Below the pieces are notes generated by a model, which was given only the letters and a program-made list of their open reading frames with translations, was not told the DNA's origin and ran no database searches. From contig QEYB01000180.1 of assembly GCA_017562135.1 (NCBI GenBank), positions 124,001 to 188,000 on the forward strand: a stretch of 64,000 bases of DNA, written 5' to 3'. Below are positions 27,801-44,700 of the stretch, piece after piece. The stretch is from Dipylidium caninum (lineage: Eukaryota; Platyhelminthes; Cestoda; Cyclophyllidea; Dipylidiidae). Position 1 is the stretch's first letter. The number at the start of each line of letters is the position of its first letter. The translations under genes were made by a program, and so were the position numbers.

Positions 27801-28401
27801 TAGGCTGATTTGCAGTTTTATGACGCAATAATAAGATCTGCGCGAATAAAGGACCTTATATTACAGATACATAGCACATGAGGTGTTTCTTTTAACGTCA
27901 ATGGATGTTTATATACTAGCAACTTTGCTTTTATTTAAATATTTCAGCGACTTAGCAAAACGCGGCGCGAATGTGGCGGGCTTAAACACCTCGACATCGG
28001 ATCAGCATGTGAATAATACATCCTGCTCACTATTCGCCGATATGTCATCAGCGTCCAGTTGCGGCGCCAACACGTTACAGTCTTGCTCTATCTTGGTGCC
28101 GTCGTCTAAAGCTTCAGGAGTTTGTCTTCGCCGACCTCTTTTTGGCGAACCGAATGAATTCCCCATCCGTTGCATTTGTAGTTGTATTTCAGAGCATATA
28201 GGAAATTGCGAATGCACTGAAGGAACCGAAGAAAACGTGGAGGCAAAAGATGATCAACCCAAAGGAAAACAGAAACTCCCAACACTAATTAGGGGCAAAT
28301 TACCACTTATTGCACCGCGAAAACAGCTTCGGAAGAGCTTGAAGCAATTTTCGTTATTCCACTCGCAGGGTGGTAAACGATCATCCTTTTGGAATCGATG
28401 A
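24810..28401 (+). CDS. Unidentified Ser-rich coiled-coil protein (at least 11 exons)
   Basis: I do not recognise this protein. Eleven segments join with perfectly matching phases: 24810-25131, 25228-25469, 25764-25798, 25855-25995, 26035-26062, 26088-26213, 26466-26556, 26617-26855, 26926-27399, 27602-27678 and 27948-28401. They total 2229 bases, or 742 residues plus the stop. Two exons are tiny (35 and 28 nt) and two introns are about 25 and 39 nt. Predicted features are a Ser/Thr-rich stretch (about residues 120-160), a coiled coil near 160-190 containing RRQDIEEQMIRLQIQLL, a second one near 355-440 containing REKVALEKQLRSLE, a cysteine cluster CICSCISEHIGNCEC near 667-681, and a basic C-terminus. 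The first exon opens in phase 0 after an acceptor, so the start codon lies in an unseen exon or comes from a spliced leader. The donor after 27678 (GTCGGT) is weak. The function is unknown; a structural or scaffold role is a guess. Confidence 0.75.
26374..26419. repeat. Tandem duplication, 2 x 23 bp
   Basis: A 23-bp unit beginning TCTCCATAGAAACC occurs twice head to tail with no mismatch. It lies inside the 252-bp intron 26214-26465 of the coiled-coil gene, about 46 bp before the acceptor. Confidence 0.95.
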
Positions 28402-29640
28402 AATATTGGTTGTATGATGAATAATGAAGAAGGACAAGAAATCTTGGCGAGGCAGAACTTTGGCTGTGATTGTCGGTACTAAAAACGCTCGAGTGTATCC
28501 GTGTTATTTTCTGTGTACATAACTTTATGGATTGTATCCTTGTAAAAGTACCCAGTATTAAACCGTAAATTAGTGGACAAACGTTTGCCTTTGCACTTGT
28601 ACATGCCAATAGGAATGTAATGTTTGCCTGGAGAAAAAATAGCGAGCAAGACTGTTATAATTATTGGCGTGATACAAATTTGGACAGTATATTACTTTCC
28701 CCGAATTTGACAGGTTGATAAGCTAGCGGCGTTACTAAAGAACTGTAGGAATTCACAGTCTGGCGGTCTAGACCTATGCTCCGAAACCCTCATACCACCT
28801 GAGTCAATAAATTGGAAGTGACAAAAGTTTGAGAATCGAGGTCGTGTGAAACTTGATTCATGAGGTAGTTTCGTTTTTTATCCAAATTAATATAGTTGTA
28901 ATTATTCATTAATTCATATGCTTCATGAAAGGCAATCGAACATTGATTGCACCTGGAGTGATTAACAAAATTTTTGTTTAAAAATTGAAAGTTGGACGAA
29001 CTTATTCCTCGTAAACGAGATGAGGACGTTAGCTATCTTATCGCGTACTAAAACAGTTGCGAAGAGACAGTGACACGTAGCAGGTTAGTTAGTGGTTTGA
29101 ATTACCTCATAAAAACTGAAACTCCTGAGACGCGCGACTAAACTAAAGGTATCTTGCCAAATAAATAATGAACATAATACGCCCTTAATTTTGTTAAAAT
29201 AAGCTCGCTGTAGGCGCTAGCCGTAAATATGGGTAAGCCAGGCGTACTTTGTGAGATGCGCATACGCATAGCAATGGGGGCTCTTAACCCACAAACATCC
29301 GTTGATTGAAGGTATCATCGGTGGGCATGGCTGCGTAAGCCTTTATCGACAAATTCTATCCTTTGAAACTACCCATTCGTTATACGGTCTAAGTTTCTCA
29401 AACCTACCAACTTTTGCATGAATTCTATTGCCTCGTTTTTTTGGCCGTGGTTTAAAGAACTTAAACATATCAAAAATAATGCTTCCAAAATATTTGGCAC
29501 GCGGAAGCATGCCTTTTTAATTCCAGCACCTTCGGCCTTCCAGGCTTCCTTTGTTAACCACCATCCGCCATCTGAGTATCTGACACAATTCCTACTAAAT
29601 TCTACACCTAAGAAGCTCCCATGACCCGCTACTTGTAGAA
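28402..29640. other. Intergenic stretch between the coiled-coil gene and TFB1M
   Basis: This AT-rich gap contains 3' end signals near its left side and no exon I can support. A frame opening with an ATG at 29418 (68 codons) could be imagined as a 5' exon of TFB1M. Its only donor candidate has the wrong phase for that join. Confidence 0.5.
28557..28562 (+). terminator. ATTAAA polyadenylation signal candidate
   Basis: This common variant signal lies 156 bp after the stop of the coiled-coil gene. A canonical AATAAA follows at 28806-28811. Either could serve the gene; the assignment rests on position. Confidence 0.4.
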
Positions 29641-29655
29641 TTCCCTTTCACTTAG
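29641..29655 (+). promoter_or_regulatory. Splice acceptor at the 5' end of the TFB1M reading frame
   Basis: A pyrimidine-rich tract ends in CACTTAG. The TAG is also the in-frame stop that closes the TFB1M frame upstream, and the next base is codon position 1. A leader or exon ending in AUG would therefore read directly into the TFB1M sequence. Confidence 0.5.
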
Positions 29656-33274
<3,619 letters not shown>

Positions 33275-35325
33275 ATCATGAGAACCGCTTGTCCTTACAT
33301 TAGTATACATGTTTATTTGAATACATCGTTGTATTCTACGCTATGGTTGGCGACAACCTGTCAGATTTTAAAAATCTTGTATTAAGTGGACCCCAATGAA
33401 CTGCTAGACTAGACCAGGTTGGTTTAATTATTTTGGTTTGTGTTTGATTCACTTGGTGCTCCAGTTGGCGAGTCGTGTAGGTCGCCCATCACCGAGTATT
33501 CTATTGCCCGGAACGGTTGCTTACGCCTGTGTTCTGGGTATAGAAGATGTCTATTGCAGGATAGCTTTTCATAACGGGTGCGGAGGTCGGCGTTGCTGCG
33601 CAGGAAACCAGTTCGTGCCCATTACCTCAGGCGCTCGCAGATCAAATTGGCGAGGCGACAACGGGGCGCACGCTAATTCCGGTCAAGCTTAGTGCATCTC
33701 CTGAGCTTCTGGTTGACCATGTAGCAAATTATAAACTGAGCACATCCAACTTGTGCACTCACCGAATGCGGGCGGTTTTGTGCAATTTAACCACAATTTT
33801 TTGAATTCACGGCTCTGCGTACTGAAAATTGTATAACATGGTGCACGCGCAAGCCACACTCCTACTGTCTTATTATCAGACGACGAGCAGCGAAGTAGTG
33901 GTTTCTGACTTGGCAAGATGGGATCTGTTTATTTCACACCCGGCTGCAATGCTAGTCGACTGGCCGTGTGGACAGAGACCGATCCTGTCCGGTCGCTCGG
34001 GCTATGCGCGCGACTGCCCACTAAATTTGTGTACAGTAGTTTTGGCTCCTTAAATCAAATGTAACATCAGATCCGCTCGGTGTGAGTGGAAGTCGAAAAA
34101 CCTTCTAGGGTTTTGGAGAGGTCAAAGCGCTGCTAATGTGCCCCTTTCTTGGGGCGCTCGCAGCGGCGTCTGAGGTTGGCCGTCAAGCGAAAGAGCATAC
34201 AGGTGGTAGGCTTGTTCATTGCGTACCAAATCGCCACATCTGAGCACGAAAGGAACTCGGTGGATTATCACAGGTGAGCACTACTTGGCAGTACAACCAG
34301 AGATATCTGTACAGATGGGGTGTTTGGTAACTATTTTGTTAGTGAAGCGTTGCCTGAATTGTTGGGACGACAGCATTGGTAATGGGCTCGCATCTCGTGG
34401 ACTGAAGTCGGCTCAGGCGGTTGTTTCTCACCCTCTTCGCTGTCTCCTGACCTCGGGTCCAAGTCACCGACGACGAGACGGACAAACTGGCTGGCACCAG
34501 AACTTCGATCGCTTGAACTTAACCGTACGCCGTTGTAGTCTTCAGAACGGATCCCGTTGAACCTTTTTGCTTATAAAAAAGAGAGATGAAGTGATTTAAT
34601 TGGGGGAAATTGGGTTCCCTACGGAGTACAGAAATGCGGTAAAGGTTAATTCATTGGGAAGAGTTGACGAGAAGGAAAATAGATTAACTCAACGGCGACC
34701 ATTTTGGGTATTCTCTTAAGAATTTTAGGCCTGCCTTTCTGGAGGTCTTATAAATGGAAACGCAATATTGTTTTTGCGGCAGTGCACAGACGGTAAGTTC
34801 CCCTCCGGCCCGAGAATGCACGGTGAATGCGCAAATGGAGTTGAACTATAGCTCCAGGAAAATTAAGTGTTTAATTGAAATTGCATTATGGAGTAGTTGA
34901 AGATGAACGATGCGGAGAAGCCGCCTGTTTTCTGTGCATCTCTCACCTCCGTGAATTAGTACACTTGCGAGTTAACACAGTCATAAGCTCGGCTAAATGA
35001 CTCTCCCATAATCAGCGAATAAACCGGTTCTGGAGGAGATTAAATTATTGAGCCCCGTTTACTACAGCGTTTGACTTCATTTTTAAGGGCCCAAGGTTAC
35101 GCAAAATGGCCTCGAGTAAAATTTGAGCTTTCGAGAGGTTTAGACCTTCTGTTTTGCGATGTTTAAACAAAATTGAGTGAATGACGAGAGGAATATTTTC
35201 TGTGTAAGTCAGAACCTTGTTGCCTCTGATAGGGGATCATTGTCATCCAGGAAGGTAGGAGTTTCTGGTTTATGAATGATGGACGGGCGATGGGCGTGGA
35301 TATCTTGGCTTAAAGTGCGACATAC
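33275..35325. other. Gap between TFB1M and the SRCIN1/SKT-like gene
   Basis: The two genes converge here. No canonical AATAAA follows the TFB1M stop closely. The 3' exon(s) of the minus-strand scaffold gene should lie here, since its last recognised exon ends at a good donor. One weak candidate on the minus strand at about 33761-33815 has an acceptor and a GTGAGT donor around SREFKKLWLNCTKPPAF, but I cannot confirm it. Confidence 0.4.
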
Positions 35326-35733
35326 CCTAGCGAGGCAGGAGCCCTGAGCACAGGAGGGAGCGCCGCAGCGCCCATCACAGATGACGTACTCATTGCGTGG
35401 CAGCCCGGGGTGAATGTCGACCACGCGGTTGCCGCGGTGGAGGCGCTCCCGACGCCAGGGCTGCGGCTCTTCCGCTTCACTGCCCGTGTCGCCGGTGTCG
35501 TCGAGGTGGTCGTCATCCAAGTCGGAGGGGCAGTTGAGCCGCGTGGTCTCATGGCCTGAGTCTACCAGCACAGTTCGCGAAAACACGACGTGGGCTCGCC
35601 GAGGGCCTCTGGGCGCTTTTGGCAGTGATGCGGGGAGATTCGAGCCAACTGCACTCTGCTCTGACGAGGTCGATGATGGGGGTGTAGAACTCTCACCATC
35701 TCCACTGCCTCGACACGACTTTTCAGATCTCAG
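35326..35733 (-). CDS. SRCIN1/SKT: SRCIN1/SKT-like exon: Ser/Asp-rich tail
   Basis: The 408-bp exon is phase 0 at both ends, with an acceptor ACGTAG and donor GTATGT. It encodes 136 residues: a Ser/Pro-rich start, an acidic stretch (DLDDDHLDDTGDTGSEAEE) and a cysteine-containing end (CDGRCGAPSCAQGSC). I see no domain. It is assigned to the gene by strand, phase and proximity, not by clear homology. Confidence 0.6.
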
Positions 35734-38700
35734 CTACGTTTCATAAGCAGCACTTAACCAATAGCCTTACACTCGACAAACAAACGAACGAACAACTAAA
35801 CAAACCAACAAAGGCAATATAACGAGGTGGAATGCCAAAGGAACTGTGAAGTGGACACTCACTGGGAAGTTGTCGTCACTATTCTGCCTACACGCACGAG
35901 GGCCGGGCATTGGTTATTTGGTGCATGTCTAATGAATTTCAAAGATCTTTCGCTATTACTGAGCCAGTAGACGATTTGATACTAAGTTCCTCCGAGTTTT
36001 GGATCGCAAAGTATCTGGGAGAACCATGAAGGCAGTTATCATCCCACTCCCGCTGGACTCCGCCACCCTCGTCCCGAAAGGCAAACAAAAGTTGACCCCC
36101 GATGGGCAGTCCTTCAGACTCAACTAATGAGTTGTTTTTGATATTTTTTCCATTGGGGAGTTACAACCCATTGTGCCCCACTGCGAGTGGCCCACGATGT
36201 GGGACGTGTGTTGTCGGCACCAGTTGTGACAAGTAGGAGAGGAAGAAGAGCACTCCCCGTGGCATCTTGTATCACGACAATGTGGACGCTAGCCGTTACC
36301 CCTTCATTCGCGTGACTGTGCGTGTGTGTTAGATTTGGAGACTGAAGCTCCTCTGGTGGGCCCAGAGGCACCACCCTGTGCTGACTTTCAAACGCCTCCT
36401 AGATAGTTTGCTTTTACTGAGTAAAATGACGGTACGAAGCCGCACACCCTTTATATTGCTTTTGAGACGTGAGTTATTAAAAACGAAAGGCGGCATGCAA
36501 TTTATCTCGGACCTCGAAGGGACCACGGCTATGGTTTGCCCCAACCCGTTCCCAACTGCAGGCTGCGGTGAAAGCAGGACTGGGAATTCTCGTCCGTGCG
36601 TGTCCCTCGAATCGGCACGAGTTGAGCAAGGCGAAGCGGGCAACAGTGCTCCAACAGTGTTACAACGGGTGAGTGCGAGGCAATGAGATCAAAGCCGGTC
36701 CGGAGGCAGAAAAGTTTAAGCCAAGGCCAACCTTCCCTCTGCCCCCATCGCGCACAAGGGGCACGCACTGCCTCCCTGGGACCTAAATAGACCTGCCGTT
36801 TTCAAGTAGCATGACCAACTTTGGTTGCCTTTGGGCTCCGCGTATTTTCTCGTTAAAAGTACACGTGGCATGTGGGATTCCGGACAAATGAAAGCGTCAT
36901 GCAGGCTTTAAGTGCACACAGAATCCACATTTCCTTTGGTAACCTTTCTGCCCCAATCGCAAACTCTCCAAATACTTTAGATCACGACATTGTTGTCGCA
37001 GTTCCACGACGAAACTGCTCAATCTGAGTCTCTCCTAACGGCCGGGAGGTCACGGCGCGTAATCGGCGCTTTTGACATTTGCTGTAGCTTAAGTACCACA
37101 TGTGATCTTCGGTTCCACTGGTCTCAGTTGTAGCCATATTTGTAAAAATGAGTCTACACTTGATATGTTTCCTTCCAGCGTAATTGGCACCACAAAATAT
37201 TTGAGTCTGGCATACGAGGCCTGACTTGCGACGACTGGCCGCTAATTCACCGCTTACTTACCGCATCACAGTGGACACAACATGCCCCGATTGCGCTTTC
37301 GCCATTCTGGTGAATGGGGCAAATCCATGGAGTCGAGGCTGGTGTTGGAGGGGAAGAAGGCAGGTGACTGGGACCCTCTTCCTCCGACTTGTCGGGAAGT
37401 GAGGGGAGAAGGCCGAGACTTAACTCGTTCACACGTCGGAGAATGTCTCGCAGATTATTTTCTGACTGCTCCATGGCCTCTTCGAAGTACACCGACTCGC
37501 GAAGAGAAAGCATTCTTTTGCGGCGCTCTCGAGTCTTTTCGTGACACTGGAAAATTGTTAACGCAGGTAGAGGCGAAGGGGGAGACGCAAAATGTGACTT
37601 GGAGCGAGTCGACTTAATCCTCCCCTAATGACTTACTTAAGCAGGGCGCTTATTATTAGTAGAATAATTACGTTAAGATGAATGAACTTAGGTTGCAGGA
37701 AAGTGCTGCATTTTTTGCGTTGGATTAAATAACTTGGCCTATTCCTCATATTTCTCGATAAGATTTGCGTAGAAGAATAGCGCAAATCTTATCGCACTTT
37801 CCAAATGAACCACTTTTATGGCAAGAGAACACGTGTTGTGAGCGAAAAGTTCCGCCATTTTTGAGGAGATTCAAAAAGGACAATGCTGGTCCACCGCCGA
37901 ACTCATGGGGTAAGAAGATTTTGAATCATTTAACTCAGCTGAAAGCGCACAGTCCGTAGGACTGCGAACGCCTTGCATGGGTACCCAGCCAAACGCGGGA
38001 AGGGCGGGGGCAGGGGAGTGATGCAAACAAGGGAGCCGGTAGATACATTCTAGATCTCTGGCCCCCGTCACCGGCTGAGATAGCGACAAAGATCTCCAGA
38101 GGATTAATTCCACTAATCAAAAGGGGTATGTCGTTTGATTCCTCGAGAAGTTCATGCTACCATGACAAAGGAAGAGGCTGCCAACCAATAGCGTGAAGGC
38201 CTTCGTCAACTGGACGAATCGGAGTCGGTTAACCGCAGCGACCTCAAGACCCTTAACTCCATTATACAGGGACACAGATCGCTTGGCAGCTGGGCATCAT
38301 TCAGACGAGGAGGAGGAGGAGGAGGAGGAGGAGGGGAGGGGAGGCCGGCTGTGTGGTGAGCGGGGAGAGGACAGGGGCTGAAGCGCGCGAACGCCCAGTG
38401 CGTGTGGGGCAGGTGGCTGTGCTGGTGCAAGCAAGTTGGATGTGGCGCGGACGGGGCCCGGACTGCTGGGGATGGCGGAAGCGCGCCACCTCCGCCTAAT
38501 ATTGTACCCTCTGAACGGAACATCGTCCGCCATTGTTCGATTGTGCCCCTCAAATGCATTCAACCTTCTGGCGCCTCAAATGAAAGTGCGACCTGCGCCT
38601 CGACGCCCCCGTCACGGGATGTGTAGCCTCTTTGCGGCACCTGACGAGAGTCCCTTCTGACAAAGTGACCCCTGGGCGGCAGGCAAGGATTGTGTTCTCC

Positions 38701-41700
38701 ACCACTTTACCTAAATTTAGGTACTTGTCGGAGAAGGGAAAAGTGCGCTACGACTTGGAGAATCCCCTCGCATTGAACGCAATGAAGTCAGACGAATCTC
38801 TGCGGTAAGCCAACTGTAAAGACGCCCTTAAATGGAACTATGCCCGGCGTATATAACTCAGGCTTTGGGTTAGTTTAACGCTCCGCATGAGGCGATAGGG
38901 GAGAAGCGCTCGGAGCGAGGACACTAGACTATCAGGATGAGGCTTAACGTCAACCTTGTGGGTCACAGCTCATCCTTCCTGTTGCCTACTTGTGCTACAC
39001 TGCATTTCAACGGCTGCATTTCTGATTCACCACGAATGTCGCCTCGAAAGAGGTGAGGTGAGGCAAATCCTTAAAAGAAAGTGCGCAAGGGAAAAGGAAT
39101 TGGCATAACAAATTGTCAAATGTACCGCCAAGCCGAGCATCCTGGCCTCGTGGTTAGGGACGATTTTGGCAATTTGTTGAAGGTAAAGTTTCTTATCTTC
39201 AGGCCGTGGATCCCTAATTGTACGGAACGTCGGAATATTAACAGTGATGCCATTTTCCTGAACCGCTGCAAGCCTGGAGGAAAAAAACTTGTCAGTTGAA
39301 AGTGGCAAGAAATCAGGTGTTGTTTTGAGTGCGGTACCTTTTAAGGGTGAAGAGTGTACATGTGAGTTGCTTGCAAGTCGACAGGGCAGCATCAATCCTC
39401 TTCGTTTCATCGGACAAAAACCTAAAGGTGGAGACCGGGCCTGGTGAGGTGGAAGAAACGAAAGTGAGGACGAGGGAAAGGTCCGAAAGTACTACTTAAC
39501 TTACTCGTTTTGAGCCTTCATTTCTGCTTCATTCACAAGGGCGAGAAGGTTTGAGGCGTTAACCACCTCGGGTATCTGACCTGAAACGAAGAGTATACAG
39601 ATTTGGCAAAAGCAGCAAGAAGTCAACAGTACTGTGAGCGAACTTGAGGAATCATGGTTTCAAGAGGCGAGGTGAGACAAAACAGGGCACAATTGAAGAT
39701 GTCCGAAAAGACCTGCTCGAGAAGAGAGCATCCCCAAGGCGGGAATTTTTCAATCGAGTAAATTAGTATGGCAAGATAAACAGGAATTTAAGGAAAATCC
39801 TAAAATTACTAATATTGTGAGTTTTCTATAAACTATACATCTGAGCGCGGGAAACCCACTGGACCAACAGTTTGTGACTGCACTTCTCACAGGAAAAAGG
39901 CCTCAGTACGAATTTATGAACCTGTATACCAACGACTCAATGATCCTCTTCTCCGAAGGGTGTCAGGAGCAGCAACAGCAGCGGCAGCGGCAGCTGAAAA
40001 TAGCCTATCCACACGCATTAAAGGCCTTCGGGGCATGTACCCAACTCACGGCCGCGTCTCCTGCTTCACCAATGCTCCAATGGGTTCGCAAGGAGGAGTC
40101 GTATATTTTGGCAGATGAACCGAAAGACACTGTGGCAAATGTGAGCATTTCGTGGGTAGTCATGAAACGTTAAAATTAGAAAGGAATGAAGTTTGCTCCA
40201 AGAAAGTGAATGCGACTAACGAAATGGGATGCGTTTTTAAAAAGCCGACTGTTTGGTGTCAGGAGAATCGTAAAATCCCCCGAAAAGTTGTCTGTTAGGT
40301 CAATAGTGAAGAACCTACTTCTGAAAGAGGCCAGCCTTTGGCTAAGGCGGCTGAGGTGTAGGGCATAGGCCTCCACCTCGGCCACAGAGACGCGGCACCT
40401 GCGGTTGAGAGCGTCCACACGCATCTCCTCAATGCAGGCGTCGAGATCGGATAGCCACGTCTCAATTTCCATATAACCAGTCTTGTAGTCAGCCATGTGG
40501 TTGTCGAGACTCAGTTGGACTGACCTCAGAGGCGTTGGAGATTTGGGTTGCGAAGTGCAGATCAGTTGCTGCAATAAATGGCAACAAGCGTAGCCTGGAG
40601 GCTGAAGTAATCGGACTAGCGACAAAGAACGATCTGAGGGGACTTCAAAAATCGGGTTAAGTCCAAATCTGCCACGATTATATGCACAGTTAAGGAGTCC
40701 AACCTGCGCCACCCTAAGTGGCATGGCCTATCGAGGGGAGAACAATTAGCAGAAGAAAAGTACAGGTGGATGTCTTTGAAAGGAATCACCCCGCCCTTTC
40801 CCCACTCTCCCGTATTCTCCATCTACGTCAACCGGGAACCAAAGTTCTTTCAATCTTGCATATGGAGGACCGCAATGAAGGAGAAGCCATTTCTCCATTA
40901 ATTATTAAGAGAATGTTATCCGGGCTAGTGACTGTTTCCTCGCTCTGCACCCGCCTGTCCGCCGGAATGAAGGGGCCATTAACTCGACACAACGCGGACC
41001 GGATTGCTGCCAGCAGCAGAGGGCTTAACGCCCCCTTCTGGCTACGTCCTATAAGTAATGGCGCCTTTCCTCGACTCTACTCCCATAGTGCTTGGATAAA
41101 CAGACAAAGTGTTGTAATCTGACCGGTAATTGAGAGGACGGATGAGAATTTGCAAAGAAGATGAATAGGTATGGAGTCTTCAGCTATATGGAACGAGGCA
41201 AACCTTCTCAGATAAGCTCATGTCCCCCTCTTTTCGGCCCTTAGCGCCTATAAACGGTGTCCGTTCATATGACCTGGAGAAGTGCGTGGAACTGAACATG
41301 CTGCTGCCGCATGTTCCCAGCACAACTGACGGGGCCCGGCATCTCTCATTGGTGACAAAGCCCTTAAATGTGTGGTCGTTGAATGAAGCATTCTACGTCT
41401 TTTGTTATTTGAACCGCTTAGACATACACAAGTCATACACACTTATGAAGGCGCCGGACATTATGCTTTATATAAACTTCGTGACAGAGGCAATTGGTTC
41501 TACTTCCACACCGCCGGTAACGGCTTGTCGGCCACGCAGGATCGTGAGAGAGAAGGGACGGAAGAGCGTCCGGAAGTGCCAACCATTGACGGCTGGGTGG
41601 GGGAGTGGGAGAGAATCGGAGCCATGTGCCAAAAGCGGTACAGGAGTTTGGATACAGGCAACTTGCTAGTGGAAATTTCCGCTGCTCAGTTACCCAATAC

Positions 41701-44700
41701 CGTCGACATTCGGTTAGTGGTGGGTTGTCGGACTGACGTGCTCGTCCAGCAAATGGGCGCAACAGCCGCAACTACTAGTTAAGTAGTGAGGAGGTTAGGA
41801 AGTAGGACGCAAGAGCCAGTGGTTCCTTACGACGATCTCCTTGACGACTGAGGTGGATATGGCGCGCATTTGACGCACGTTGGCGGTGTGGATCTCCCTG
41901 AGTGCGTGCAGGTCCAGGCGAAGGTCCTTCAATTTCTTGTAGGCATTGAGGAGGCGCTGCTGATTCCAATGATGCGGATGGGGAGGCGAGGTAGGGCGGA
42001 GGCACCTTTCATGCCCGTCGGAGCAGTGAGCGCCGGCGCTTTTGTTTTCCGGGGCACCTGCATCTTTAACCCACACTCTTATAAAGGGAAAAGCATGAGG
42101 CATCTAATGCGCCGAGTAGACACTGCACCACGCTGTTTGCCGAGGGTGACACCGGCTTCTGCGCAGGTCACGCGCAACGACGAGGCACCAACATCGGCCG
42201 CATACACGACGATGTGAAACGAGAATTGTGGTGAGGGAGAAGTCCTTCCAAGGGGGTAAGGAGAGGCAACGTGCAACTTATGCAAGGCATAAGCCCTAGG
42301 AGACATCTGAATCGCTCCGGGCCAAAAGCCGACCGCAACTTCCCTATCCATGATCATCCCCCAAATTCGTTCGCGTGTTACCAAGACTAAATTGGAGAAC
42401 TCCTGGAAGCGACTCTCCATCCGGGTTGGATGCGGAGGCCGCTGGAAGCGGTTGGTTAGGCAACACACGTAGGTCCAGAGATGGAAAGCTAATTGTTTTC
42501 TCCGTTGAACTGGCTCAAAATCATCAATTTTTCGTGTGTATTGAAATGAGCAAATGTATTAACTTTTCACAGATTAATTTGGAGGTATTAAGATTTGTTA
42601 GTGAGTTAAGTTGTTAATGTGACAATTTCGGCGTACCGAGTTGGCTGGAAGCGTGAAATCGGGCGGCGAACGAAATGGCGCTCCCCCAGTGGACTTGTGC
42701 AATGCGCCGTCAAGACCAACCGGCGTCTGCGCTGCCCGCACCCAGGCCGTCAGTTGAGTTAGCTGATTCTCCATGTGGGCTATTCGCTGTCTGCACCGAG
42801 AAAGGCGAGTCATTCACTCCGATTCGAGGCAATAATATGGACAAGCAGCATCTGGTACAGGAGCGCTCCCTCACTTTGGAGCAGGTAGAAATGATTGCTA
42901 GAGAAACTGGCTTGGTTTTGTCTTCATCATTGGTAAAAAATAGCACCGTGTGCCGTTGCCGACGGCGCAGGCATGGGAGCATGAAGTGGCAACACCAGTC
43001 ACAGAAGCCACACAAACCATTGCGGATTTAGTCAAGGTAACCGTGAAATATAGCTTTGCAAAATATATAGAGCCTTTACAATAAAGCTGGAATAGGAAAA
43101 TGTGGCTCTAAGATACTGGCAGAATAAGAAAGCAGGGAGTCATTCAGGGGAGAGGCAGGAGAACGTACTGCGCTTCCTCTAGTGTTTGCGGTGGTTTGGT
43201 GGCTCGCTTCATTTGCTCACTGGGCAGGGAGGCCAAGAGGACGTCGGGAGGAACCATAGCTTTCCGAAGGGGGAGGACAATGCTTGCCTGTCCACTGCCA
43301 CCCGAGGAATCCGATTCCGGGAAGGCCTCGCTGCTTTCTCCACTGGGTGAATTCAGGTGATTCGTTGGGGGCGCTGGATTGGTCCATCCTACACGGGGAA
43401 ACTCAGCTCTGGAGGAGTTCTTTTATTCGCCTATCGCAGTCCTCACCCCCGATCTACCATTCTGGCTTATATTTTCCATCGGCGACCGACGAAGAACTGC
43501 GTCGAGAGCATGACTATTTTGGTGCACTGAGTAGAACCGGAAAAGGAGACCGTCCGTAAAAGTACGCTTCTACTAATATCCCCGTGTTCAGCTGCAGAGC
43601 ATTTTGTGGGGTGATTTACTGCCCGTTAGTGCCCCAGGCATGGCGGTGCCACTGCATATTTGCGCCGTTTGAATTCAAAAGCATGAACAATGATTGCGTC
43701 GGCGACCTACGCAAAAGAGCACCTCCCATTTGCCGGAGCTCGCATCCCGAACGAGGGTGAGGTGCGGCGGCGCAGGAGCAGGGGACTTCAAACACCACGC
43801 CTCGTGCTACCAACGACGGAAGCTCCCACAATTGTTAGGAGCTCCTCGAGGGAGTTGGGTTTGCTGGTGCGATGAACTGGGGAGAGGAGGTGGGAGCAGA
43901 AGAGACGACCACAATCTGCCCCAACATCACCTGCCAAGTCTCACAGGCTTTGAGTGGTATTTTGGTAAAGAAAAATAGCAATCGTCCAAAAGGAAACATA
44001 AACGCCAATGCGTTCTTCTTAACTTTTCTTTTCATTTGATCAAGAATGTGTTCAAATTGGTCCATCCAATTGGTGTCTGGACGGAGGGTGACTGCGATGC
44101 CGCAAGTTTTCTCTTTACATACCCGGACCGAAAATCTCTTTCTGGCCAAGGTGACGGGTATCGTGAGAGCACTGCCGTAGAACATTCTATTGAAAGTTTA
44201 CTCAGACAAGCCGCCTTATTCATTCTGTGGTGTAGGAGGAAACATCTGACAAATTTGATATTTGCATTACTTTGGAGATCTGGAATTTACTCCTTTCCAC
44301 TAGAAATGTCAGTAAGCAAGTTTCGCGTTACGTTGCCCCTCAACCTATAATTTTGCCACATTTATGGACAGGAAATTTGCATTCCATAGTCATCGCCTCG
44401 GAATCGCGAGGTGTCCAAATGGAAATTAGTCCCCAAACCCCAAAGGAATTCCGAGGAAAATTCCAGAAAATTAGTTTAAGGTTTTGCAAAAGTGCTCTAA
44501 AAAACTGGAATAACCGTCGGGGAGAAGAAATATTTCCCAATTCCCCGTGTACAAATAAGTCGTGTCTCAAACAACACTCACCCTGGTGCAGTTCGGGTGG
44601 ACACGTGCACACCAATTCCACCTTCTGTCCTGACTTGTTCTTCACCAGATGTGTGTGAGCCTCCATGTGCATGCCGAGAGGCTGCCGTTTGGTGTGGGAG

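Noticed and set aside
29418..29624. ATG-initiated 68-codon + frame as a first exon of TFB1M
   Set aside because: Its only plausible donor leaves two bases, while the TFB1M frame after the nearest acceptor (29686) needs one base and after 29655 needs none. The peptide also lacks clear targeting features.
39599..39671. + strand segment reading QKQQEVNSTVSELEESWFQE with AG/GT flanks
   Set aside because: It lies in an intron between two phase-matched minus-strand exons of the scaffold gene. I regard it as coincidence.
40048..40134. Minus-strand segment with acceptor CCACAG and donor GTGAGT between two scaffold exons
   Set aside because: Direct joining of 40319-40568 to 39505-39580 gives matching phase and continuous homology, so no exon is needed here. 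It could still be an alternative exon.
41220..41782. Two long overlapping + frames
   Set aside because: They lie in an intron of the minus-strand scaffold gene, overlap each other in different frames and show no domain.
42675..43031. + frame containing SLTLEQVEMIARETGLVLSS
   Set aside because: It overlaps antisense the well-supported 42637-42790 minus exon, and no + strand gene structure surrounds it.
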